Source: a virus. From it: a stretch of DNA of 29,430 nucleotides. The notes beneath the pieces were generated by a model that worked only from the letters and a program-made list of their open reading frames with translations, searched no databases and was not told where the DNA came from. The stretch spans positions 1 to 29,430 of IMG/VR virus record IMGVR_UViG_3300031773_000025; one strand, written 5' to 3'. Position numbers and translations under genes: made by a program. This document shows positions 8,161 through 15,400 of this stretch, one piece after another; the first letter of the stretch is position 1, and each line of letters opens with the position of its first letter.

Positions 8161-10617
8161 TTATCTTGGCTCAAATTCAGCAAGGTCAAACCCATCTAAA
8201 CTATCTTCATTGGATTCAAAACTAACTGATGGTAAATTGTTTTTTCTTTGTTCTATAAGTTTTGATTGTTCTGTATTCGCTTGAGATATTCTAGCAGACT
8301 TAGCATTCTCTCTTTCATTTTCTCTTTTTTTCAAACCTTCTTGCTCCATTTTTTTCATATCGATATCCACTCCTTTTAATTTCATTTGAAGTGAAAACTC
8401 AAGATTCATAAGCTCAGCCTTTATTGAGGCTTCACCTTGCATTTTTTTAACTGCAAATTCAGCTTTAGCTTGTTCTAGCTGTATAGCCGCTTGATTTTCC
8501 ATTTGGAATTGCTGCATCTTAGATTGTGCAGCCATTTGCTGTGACTGTTGATTTATTTGAGCTTGCTGTTGAGCAGCAGCAGCTTTTTCTTTTTGAACTC
8601 TATCCTGCTTTGCTACTCTTTTTAATTTAAGTATTTGATTAGCTAACTTTAAGTTTCTTATCTCACGTATATCAATAGCATCTTCTAAGTTTATAGAATC
8701 TCTCTGCAATGCCATTTGAATGTTTTGTTCAAGCATTTTTCTTTCTTCTTCGTCAGGCTCAATTTCTATAAATATTCCAAAGTCACTCAAATATAATTTA
8801 CTTATTTCTTCAAGTAATCCAACATTAAATTTTCCAATCTGATTAACAAATTCTTCTCTAAATTCTGAATATTCTATTACATCCGCAATTCTACTAGATA
8901 ATGCTGTACAAAGTCTTTGACTCATTTGAAGACCTGCGTCTAAAATATGTCTTGTAGCTGTATTACTACTTAATGCAGCTAGTTTTTGTAATCCCACCAA
9001 AGAATATGAATCAGGAGTTGAGCCATCTCTAGCTTCATTTAATCCAGTTACATCTCTTAGCATTTGCATATAATGATTATATGAACCAACTAAGCTTTGT
9101 ATTTTACCTTGTCCTGAATTACTATTTAATTGTTGAATTGGTACTTTTGCTTGATTGTAATCTCCATCTTGAGTATAGCTTCTACCAATAACAGAACCTG
9201 TTTGAAAAAACATTCGTAATGCATCTTCAGGATTATAGGCTTGTCCTGTTCCTAGGTCTACTTCATTTAATCCATCAGCATCTATAAAAACACCATCAGG
9301 TACTACCCTAGATATTACTTGTTGTAATTTTAAATGTGTTATTTGAATTAAATCAGCAAACGTAATCATACGTCTTGTTAAAGATTCAAAAACACCTTTA
9401 TACATTCTAGGTGCGCATGCTATATATTCAGGATAAACTTCTTGAGATGCAGACTGTGGTCTAGCCATGTTTTCAGCCATTCTCCACTTTAATAAAATGT
9501 TTGTTCCCATTACCATTACACCCTCATACCAAACATCTATAGTCTTAGAAACTTTTTTAAAGTTTCCTTCTTCCTGCATTTCCTGAGTAGGGTCAAACGT
9601 ATCTTCTTTTTCTATTACTTTTTCTGCTCCAGATGAATTTACTTTTTTCTTGTAAGTAAACGTATGTGTTGTTTTATAATTAAAAAACAAAACAGTAGCG
9701 CTATCTTTACTAAATAAACTATTATTGTAATATTGAGCTGTATTATTGTAGTCATACCAACTTTGACTATACTTAGATATTTCATCCATATCCTGTCTTG
9801 TCAAACTCGTATCAATTTTTTTCAATTCAGTTATTGGTAATGTTTTAATTTCACCCCAATAAAAACAATCTTCAAAATGAGGATCTTCGGTATAACTATA
9901 AACAACATTAGCAGGGTCTACATATTCAATTGAAATTCCTGCTCCTGGCTTAAATGTATTTTTACACATTGAAACACCTAATACAGTTTGATCGTAGTAC
10001 AACTGTTTTTGTATTTCGTAATATCTATTTTCAGAAAGTAATGTATTTATTGCTTCTTCTTCTGCTATTTCAATTGAAGGTTTATACTTCAACTGCATAT
10101 GTAATGCTAATTCTTCTGAAGTATTAGGAACATCTTCTTCTGACGTAGCAAATGTATTTATTCCTAGTTGCTGCTGTACCTGTTTCATAACAGGTTTTGC
10201 TAGCATATCTTTTTCTAAATTTACTTGGTATTCACTTCTTTTATCTAAAGACATTCCGTCTTGAGCATAAGCTTTTATCTTGAATACTCTATCAGCCATT
10301 CCATTTACAACAATGTCTACAAATTTTGGAATAATAGGCACAGGAGTCCAGTCAAGATTAAGATAACTTAAATCGCCATCTATAGCAAGTTCGTTCTTGT
10401 ATTTTTGTATTGACTGCTCACCACGAGCATATAGTCTCAATCTATGGAAGTCTGCCCATTGATTGTAGAATCTACTTTGTCCACCATCTTTTCTGAACCA
10501 TTCATATTGAATAGCTTGTCCTATTTGTAATCCAAACTCAAAGGAATCCTTTTCTTTGTCTGAAACAAATTGACTAGGAAAACCTGTGGGATTTAACGTG
10601 ATTTTTACATCCTCCAT
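8161..10617 (-). CDS. Portal protein
   Basis: This 818-aa protein directly follows the large terminase (ATG one base after the terminase stop). Residues ~55-110 (RLYARGEQSIQKYKNE, WTPVPIIPKFVDIVVNGMAD) match what I remember of crAss-like and Bacteroidota podovirus portals. The middle has the helical wing/stem region (residues ~405-620, with MITFADLIQITHLKLQQVIS and the TGLNEARDGSTPDSYSLVG loop). The C-terminal ~150 residues form a very long Gln/Glu/Lys-rich coiled coil (QQQAQINQQSQQMAAQSKMQ and following), which would build the portal barrel inside the head. The length is large for a portal but normal for a barrel-containing one. It forms the dodecameric DNA entry and exit channel. Confidence 0.85.
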   Translation of the reverse strand: MEDVKITLNPTGFPSQFVSDKEKDSFEFGLQIGQAIQYEWFRKDGGQSRFYNQWADFHRLRLYARGEQSIQKYKNELAIDGDLSYLNLDWTPVPIIPKFVDIVVNGMADRVFKIKAYAQDGMSLDKRSEYQVNLEKDMLAKPVMKQVQQQLGINTFATSEEDVPNTSEELALHMQLKYKPSIEIAEEEAINTLLSENRYYEIQKQLYYDQTVLGVSMCKNTFKPGAGISIEYVDPANVVYSYTEDPHFEDCFYWGEIKTLPITELKKIDTSLTRQDMDEISKYSQSWYDYNNTAQYYNNSLFSKDSATVLFFNYKTTHTFTYKKKVNSSGAEKVIEKEDTFDPTQEMQEEGNFKKVSKTIDVWYEGVMVMGTNILLKWRMAENMARPQSASQEVYPEYIACAPRMYKGVFESLTRRMITFADLIQITHLKLQQVISRVVPDGVFIDADGLNEVDLGTGQAYNPEDALRMFFQTGSVIGRSYTQDGDYNQAKVPIQQLNSNSGQGKIQSLVGSYNHYMQMLRDVTGLNEARDGSTPDSYSLVGLQKLAALSSNTATRHILDAGLQMSQRLCTALSSRIADVIEYSEFREEFVNQIGKFNVGLLEEISKLYLSDFGIFIEIEPDEEERKMLEQNIQMALQRDSINLEDAIDIREIRNLKLANQILKLKRVAKQDRVQKEKAAAAQQQAQINQQSQQMAAQSKMQQFQMENQAAIQLEQAKAEFAVKKMQGEASIKAELMNLEFSLQMKLKGVDIDMKKMEQEGLKKRENERENAKSARISQANTEQSKLIEQRKNNLPSVSFESNEDSLDGFDLAEFEPR

Positions 10618-12843
10618 TTATTGTATAATTTGGCTATAACTTCCCTTATTGTCGTATCTTGCAAAGTTAAGTTTTATTTTTGATTTCTTTTTAATGGGCT
10701 GATAAAGGTTCTTTTGCGTTGCCATAATAGCTAAGCCAGAACTTATTGACGCATCAAACTTAGTTCTGTTGTTAATGTTAAACCTTGCCCAGTCTTCTAA
10801 CGTTCTAATAAAATACATAGAACCTATTAAATCTGATTCCCTAAATGTGCCTGACATATCAAAACCTACGTGCTTTTCTATATACGACTCTATAGCTGCT
10901 GCGTGTGCTTGTTTTACGTCTTCTGAACTGTTAGGTATTCCTCCTAATTCTTTTTCTGTTTTTGATAATTTAGTATAAATTTTATCAGGCCTGTTCATAC
11001 TAAAGCCTCTGTATCCTCTATTTTTAAAATGATATAATAAACGAGGTTTATTGTTTTCTATTAAAATTGGCATTCCATAAAATACGCAAGCCATAAGAAC
11101 ATCTTCAAAAAATATTTCTGCAGTTTGAGGCCTAGCAATGTATTCTAAAAAAAACTCACTAGTTGGGCCTTCATCCATATGAAACTTAGTCATTCCATGC
11201 AAAGCTCCGTTAGAACCACCACCACCTACTGTTCCTGATATATCGTAGCTATCACAACCAAACGCTCCCATATGGTCATTGCTTGGATATTTAACTCCGT
11301 TTTTATAATAATATTTGTTTTGTAATTGCTTGTTAGGAGTCCAAGAAACATAAAATCTACCTCTATCATTTGGTGAAAAAATAACTTCTGTATCTTGAAC
11401 GCCATTTTTCCAACTAAAAGAACCTCTCGTAACAAACCTATCTTTTATTAAAGAATCATTGTAATCTATCTGCTGATAAATTTTTTGTAAATTAAATAAT
11501 GATTGCTTGCTTTCATCTCTAAATGCATGAGACTCTGTTCTAGGAAATTGTCTATAATATTCGTTTAATCCATCAGGATCAGACTTTAAACCTTCTACTT
11601 CATTATTCCAATGATTGATGACACCCTCATCTATTACGTCTCCAAATGGCCCTTCTAAATCTTCTTTCGGCTCATCAAATACAGGATACCCATAAACATC
11701 TATAAATCCTTCATAATTCCATTCCATAGGGATGAAAAGTGAATATAGTCCACTTTTGGTTTGACCATTCTTGTTTCGTTTTCCCACATCGGAATCTGTA
11801 TATAATTTTTTAAAGTTACCCCCACCCTTTTCTATTGAGTTAGATGTGCTTCCCATCATACATTTTCCGATAATTCTAGAACCTAATCTTAAACAAGTTT
11901 TTGTAACCCTCCAATTATTTAATATGTTATCAGGTCTTTCCCATTTCCCACTTTCATCGTGAGCAAGTATTTTTAATTTTTCTCCATCGTACGAGTTGTC
12001 CCCTGTGTTTTTCCAGTCAATCGTGGTGTCAAGACCTTCGAGTTCCTCAACGGCTTGATTTGCATCAAGTTTCTTTCTGGTGAGTTTTGAGGCAGGGACT
12101 CTATAGGCAAGCTCCGTCTTCGGCCTGTCCATACCGTCCTGGATGGGCTTGAAGAAGAAGGGATAGTTAAGTGATATGGGAACGACCTTATCGGTGAACA
12201 TCTTCTTAGCATCCGACCCTGTCTTTGACAATATGCCAAAACGTGAGTCACGTGAGGTGGTTGCTGCATGCACGAGTTCTGATGAGGACATAAACGAAAA
12301 GCCTGAACGCCTGTTTTTAAGATAGCACATTCCGTATGAACGAATGTCTGCTTTGCATGCCTCCCAAAATAAATAGAATAATCTATTGGACTCTCTAAAG
12401 TTTGGCTGCCCAACATCAATTTTGGTCCAGCACAAGTACATGTAATGAGAGCCAGTAATATAAGTAGGAACATTTTTGTTATAAAACCAAAACCCTTCTT
12501 CACGTCTTTCAAATTCTTTATCAATATAGTCATACCATTTTTCTTTAAAAGTATCAGGATATTTATCCCAATCAAACACGTTTTTTATTTTACTTAACTC
12601 TTTAGGATATTCTAATTTATCCCAATAATTATTTTTAAAACTATGAACATCTTTTACTTTTGGTAAGGCTATTCGTAATTTTTGTATTTCATATACATCA
12701 CCAATTGTGCCGTCTTTTGAAATAATAATAATGTCATATTCTTTATTATATCCATACTTCCATGCTTTCTTTTTATTGTAAGAATTCAATACCTTTTCAG
12801 GCACAACATTTTCAAGTATTTTATATAAAGTTTGTGTATACAT
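10618..12843 (-). CDS. terL: Terminase large subunit (packaging ATPase/nuclease)
   Basis: This 741-aa protein drives genome packaging. Before the ATPase domain lies VPTYITGSHYMYLCWTKI and YLFWEACKADIRSYGMCYLK, a layout I know from Bacteroidota phage terminases. The P-loop region is KNRRSGFSF (residues 176-184), in which the usual Lys of GK[ST] is Phe182. The Walker B motif is LKILAHDE with D296 and E297. The coupling segment CMMGSTSN follows. The nuclease domain begins at GAFGCDSYD (D531, D534), continues with the PILIENN strand, and ends near D715 in the FDASISS helix. Its start overlaps the upstream stop as TAATG. An internal segment of about 360 bp differs sharply in GC content and codon use (see separate entry). 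Confidence 0.9.
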   Translation of the reverse strand: MYTQTLYKILENVVPEKVLNSYNKKKAWKYGYNKEYDIIIISKDGTIGDVYEIQKLRIALPKVKDVHSFKNNYWDKLEYPKELSKIKNVFDWDKYPDTFKEKWYDYIDKEFERREEGFWFYNKNVPTYITGSHYMYLCWTKIDVGQPNFRESNRLFYLFWEACKADIRSYGMCYLKNRRSGFSFMSSSELVHAATTSRDSRFGILSKTGSDAKKMFTDKVVPISLNYPFFFKPIQDGMDRPKTELAYRVPASKLTRKKLDANQAVEELEGLDTTIDWKNTGDNSYDGEKLKILAHDESGKWERPDNILNNWRVTKTCLRLGSRIIGKCMMGSTSNSIEKGGGNFKKLYTDSDVGKRNKNGQTKSGLYSLFIPMEWNYEGFIDVYGYPVFDEPKEDLEGPFGDVIDEGVINHWNNEVEGLKSDPDGLNEYYRQFPRTESHAFRDESKQSLFNLQKIYQQIDYNDSLIKDRFVTRGSFSWKNGVQDTEVIFSPNDRGRFYVSWTPNKQLQNKYYYKNGVKYPSNDHMGAFGCDSYDISGTVGGGGSNGALHGMTKFHMDEGPTSEFFLEYIARPQTAEIFFEDVLMACVFYGMPILIENNKPRLLYHFKNRGYRGFSMNRPDKIYTKLSKTEKELGGIPNSSEDVKQAHAAAIESYIEKHVGFDMSGTFRESDLIGSMYFIRTLEDWARFNINNRTKFDASISSGLAIMATQKNLYQPIKKKSKIKLNFARYDNKGSYSQIIQ
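11985..12350. other. GC-rich, foreign-looking segment inside terL
   Basis: Counting by 60-base lines, GC is about 43-52% from 12001 to 12360, against roughly 23-38% in the flanking terL lines. On the coding strand the codons change to GTC, CTC, TTC, AAG, ACC and CCG, while flanking codons are mainly AAA, TTT, TTA and GAA. The segment covers residues ~165-285, that is, the P-loop region and the sequence before Walker B. The reading frame is intact. It looks like a recombined or gene-converted patch from a higher-GC relative. Confidence 0.75.
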
Positions 12844-13130
12844 TATTTTGACCTACCTTCTGCAAAGCCTTTAAATAGCGCTGCTTTTGTTTCTACGTTT
12901 TCTGTATTAATCATATTGTTTTCTTCTTCAATTTTAGATAAAATTTCAAAAGCGTCAAATATAGCTAACTTCTTAGAAGCCGCTGCGTTCTTTAATCTAT
13001 CTGCTGCAATATCAGGAGCTAATCCATCTAGGTCTTTTTTTAATATACCTTCGTTAGCAACTTTTATAAGCTCTTTTACAGCTTTTTTTCCTGCTTTAAT
13101 TATTTCTAATTTTAATTCTATATTATTCAT
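12843..13130 (-). CDS. Small helical protein upstream of terL (possible small terminase)
   Basis: This 95-aa protein appears all-helical (LKLEIIKAGKKAVKELIKVA, KKLAIFDAFEILSKIEEENN). It ends in TAATG, overlapping the terL start, and its own ATG overlaps the stop of the gene before it, so it is translationally coupled on both sides. A small helical protein directly before terL is the classic place of the small terminase subunit, but no helix-turn-helix is obvious. I treat that role as a hypothesis only. Confidence 0.55.
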   Translation of the reverse strand: MNNIELKLEIIKAGKKAVKELIKVANEGILKKDLDGLAPDIAADRLKNAAASKKLAIFDAFEILSKIEEENNMINTENVETKAALFKGFAEGRSK

Positions 13131-13690
13131 GAAACCATTGTTATGTTATTAGTAAACATTCTGTATAATTTTTCGCCATCTAAATTATACTCATATTCGC
13201 TATCAGGTTGAAAATAAACTTTATCACCTACATTAACTCCTTTTTCTATTAAAGAATCATTAGTATATTTAATTAAACCTGCTAAAGGTTCTTCGTCTTG
13301 ATGTGTTTTAAGGTAATTGTTTTTTTTAGGTAAAGGTTTTACCATGCAGTATTTTGAGTGGCATGACCAAGTGTCTTTACTTTTAAACATAAAAAATTGA
13401 TCGAAATCAATAAAAAACAAATTATCTTTAAAAAAACTCTTTCCACTTCTCTCTACTCCTTTCATGTCATTATAATATTTAAAAACATTATGATGAACTA
13501 AAAGTGTGTCTCCTATTTTAATAGGGCCTGAATAGTTTATTGGTGTTTCAACAACTATTGCATATCTATTTGATACGGTATGATCTTCTTTTGATGTGCT
13601 TGTTATAAAATTAACATTCCCAATCTTTTTAGTATTATCATACCTTTTGTCATTGCTTGGTTTTACAATGAAATAAAAAGGTGATTTCAT
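13127..13690 (-). CDS. Putative tandem GroES-like double-barrel protein
   Basis: The 187-aa protein reads as two copies of one pattern, each similar to the layout of GroES. Copy one has YFIVKPS (residues ~6-12), then NRYAIVVETP, then IKIGDTLLVHHNVF (residues ~58-71), and ends with LFFIDFDQFFMF. Copy two has YCMVKPLP (residues ~114-121), AGLIKYTNDS, VNVGDKVYFQPDSEYEY (residues ~149-165), and ends with LYRMFTNNITMV. GroES shows the same series: a first strand, GEVLAVG, VKVGDIVIF, then a closing ESDILAIV strand. Two tandem GroES-like domains would parallel chloroplast Cpn20. The mobile-loop IVL/ILL motif is not evident, so it may be a structural barrel and not a co-chaperonin. It overlaps its neighbours by 4 bases on each side. 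Confidence 0.5.
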   Translation of the reverse strand: MKSPFYFIVKPSNDKRYDNTKKIGNVNFITSTSKEDHTVSNRYAIVVETPINYSGPIKIGDTLLVHHNVFKYYNDMKGVERSGKSFFKDNLFFIDFDQFFMFKSKDTWSCHSKYCMVKPLPKKNNYLKTHQDEEPLAGLIKYTNDSLIEKGVNVGDKVYFQPDSEYEYNLDGEKLYRMFTNNITMVS

Positions 13691-13917
13691 TCAAAATTTA
13701 TATTATATTCGATTGATATTGGCATATTTGAATTAAACTCTTTCCAAAGAAATATTTCTCCTTGTTTGTTTTCAATCCATATTTTTATTGAATCATTTTC
13801 AGATACATATTTTATTAAATGTATAATATAATTTGCATTTAAAATTTCTTGATTTACAATATAGTGCATTGCACTCGATTTATAGTCTGCTCCGACTGAT
13901 ATTTTTCTTATATCCAT
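13687..13917 (-). CDS. Small protein of unknown function
   Basis: This 76-aa protein starts MDIRKISVGADYKSSAMHYI and continues with alternating beta-like segments (NDSIKIWIENKQGEIFLW). I recall similar short proteins next to the packaging genes of marine Bacteroidota phages, with no known role. Its stop overlaps the next start by 4 bases (ATGA), which places it in the same co-translated group as the terminase genes. No catalytic or membrane feature is visible. Confidence 0.55.
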   Translation of the reverse strand: MDIRKISVGADYKSSAMHYIVNQEILNANYIIHLIKYVSENDSIKIWIENKQGEIFLWKEFNSNMPISIEYNINFE

Positions 13918-13927
13918 TTTATTTTAT

Positions 13928-14374
13928 TTAAGGTGGTGAACAGTATCCTAAATTTACCACAGTATAAGCGCCTTGCTTACTATCATAAAGAACCTCTATC
14001 CATTGGTCAAAACAATAAGTAGTATAATAAACTCCTGTACTTACTCTACAACTTGTTCCAGAGCTATTATTACAAATTGTATTTCCTATTTGAATACAGC
14101 TACTATTACTTCCAAAGTAATATAATGTTACATTAGGTTTTGTTCCACAAGATTTACTATTAAAGCTTTTTTCAGGCCCATAAGCATTAAAAGCTCTCCA
14201 TACTATTTGATTTCCGTAATTTCTAAAATTTAGTAAATTATCTTTATTACCTGCATACAGAGGATCAAACTGAGCTGAATCCGCAAATTTAAAAAGGTCT
14301 GCAAGATTGTCGTAGTTTCCCACAGCAGCCTTTACATCAGACATATTAAATGTGGTTGTATTAGGTACAGCCAT
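13928..14374 (-). CDS. Cys-rich small tail adhesin candidate
   Basis: This 148-aa protein has two parts. Residues ~1-55 carry a helical docking-like region (TFNMSDVKAAVGNYDNLADL, FDPLYAGNKDNLLNFRNYG), which I recall at the N-terminus of several short tail-tip proteins in flavobacterial phages. Residues ~60-148 form a compact, aromatic domain with six Cys (GCGTKP-, SCIQ, ICNN, SCRV, YCFD and YCSP-type contexts). The gene immediately follows the S74 fibre gene, sharing the base where one stops and the other starts. A receptor-binding or fibre-tip role is inferred from position and domain layout. Confidence 0.5.
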   Translation of the reverse strand: MAVPNTTTFNMSDVKAAVGNYDNLADLFKFADSAQFDPLYAGNKDNLLNFRNYGNQIVWRAFNAYGPEKSFNSKSCGTKPNVTLYYFGSNSSCIQIGNTICNNSSGTSCRVSTGVYYTTYCFDQWIEVLYDSKQGAYTVVNLGYCSPP

Positions 14375-15342
14375 TACTTTTCAAGTTTTGCTAAACGAGA
14401 TTCTAGCTCTGAAATTTTAGCTATTAATAAATCTACATATTTAACTGATTTAAAACCGTCTTCATCTTGACTAACAAACTCAGGATGAGATTTTTCTAAA
14501 TCTTGAGCTATAACACCTGTTCTATAATCTCCTTCTTCTTCTTTCATTTCAAAAGACTTCCAATCAACATCTATTTTTGTTGGTTCTAAATCTTTTATTT
14601 TTGTTTTTAAACGCTCATCAGAAGATAATATAAAGTTAGTAGCTCTAACTGTAGAGGTAAATCTACCTGTACCTGTTACATCAAAATTGTAAGAAGCAGA
14701 GCCTGAACCAACTTTTACCCTATTATTACTTTGAAGGTTTAAAGTTGTACTTCCTGAATTATAAAAAGTAATGTCAGATGAATCACTAGAAATATATGCT
14801 TCACCACCAACTCCATCAATATCTCCTAGTTCAAACTCCCCTATAGAAGGGTCTAAATAAAAACCTCGGTCACCTCCATCAGAAAATTCAACATCTCCAT
14901 CTACGACAAATTTAGAGCCAGGGGCTGTAATCCCCACGCCCACATTTCCATTATAACGAATAGTCATTCGGTCTTGTATACTAGCACCTGAGCTTGAGCT
15001 TGCAGTTCCAAATCTTATATTACCTCCACCACCTGCTCCTGAACCTGCGGTATTTTGATTTACAGACCTTATATATGAAGTTGCATAACCAGTAGTAGAA
15101 TCATCTTTGTGAGCAAACTGCAGTCTTCCAATCTCTTGACCAGACGATACAGTTCCATCCATGCACATTGTCTGTATTACACCTGGTGAGCTGTTTGGAA
15201 CAGGTTCAACTGGTGTGGCAACAATAAGGTTAGGGGTTATTCCAAAATTAGGCGCTGAATACATTGGAGACCCTATAGCTGCAGTTGTACCAACTTTTAA
15301 TGTAGTAGATACTTCTGCTGATGTTAATAATTGTATAGCCAT
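14374..15342 (-). CDS. Tail fibre with C-terminal S74 intramolecular chaperone (auto-cleaving)
   Basis: The 322-aa protein ends in a Peptidase_S74 (endosialidase-type) chaperone domain, residues ~238-322. It contains SSDERLKTKIKDLEP, then YRTGVIAQDLEKSHPEF, then KSVKYVDLLIAKISELESRL, whose last part is a coiled coil. Ser241 and Lys246 keep the S-x4-K spacing of the catalytic dyad known from endosialidase NF (Ser911/Lys916), so self-cleavage before Ser241 is expected after trimerisation. The body has fibre repeats (GNVGVGITAP, FELGDIDGVGG) that recur in the 1082-aa protein. The N-terminus would attach to the tail. It follows a strong hairpin and has no clear promoter of its own. Confidence 0.82.
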   Translation of the reverse strand: MAIQLLTSAEVSTTLKVGTTAAIGSPMYSAPNFGITPNLIVATPVEPVPNSSPGVIQTMCMDGTVSSGQEIGRLQFAHKDDSTTGYATSYIRSVNQNTAGSGAGGGGNIRFGTASSSSGASIQDRMTIRYNGNVGVGITAPGSKFVVDGDVEFSDGGDRGFYLDPSIGEFELGDIDGVGGEAYISSDSSDITFYNSGSTTLNLQSNNRVKVGSGSASYNFDVTGTGRFTSTVRATNFILSSDERLKTKIKDLEPTKIDVDWKSFEMKEEEGDYRTGVIAQDLEKSHPEFVSQDEDGFKSVKYVDLLIAKISELESRLAKLEK

Positions 15343-15362
15343 TATTTATTTTATATATTATA

Positions 15363-15391
15363 TAGGCACACTACATTACATAGTGTGCCTA
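15363..15391 (-). terminator. Perfect 11-bp hairpin between two fibre genes
   Basis: Arms TAGGCACACTA and TAGTGTGCCTA (15363-15373 and 15381-15391) enclose a 7-base loop. On the minus strand it is followed by TATAATATATAAAATAAAT, without a clean T run. It may be a partial terminator or a processing or stability element that lowers the dose of the downstream S74 fibre. Confidence 0.6.
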
Positions 15392-15400
15392 CAGAAAAGT

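Noticed and set aside
11973-12575. A 200-residue frame on the minus strand inside terL.
   Set aside because: It is another frame of terL; it stays open because the GC-rich patch has few stops. The TerL frame carries the Walker B and nuclease motifs and is intact.
12832-13152. A 106-residue plus-strand frame.
   Set aside because: It mirrors the helical 95-aa protein on the other strand and has no supporting start context or neighbours.
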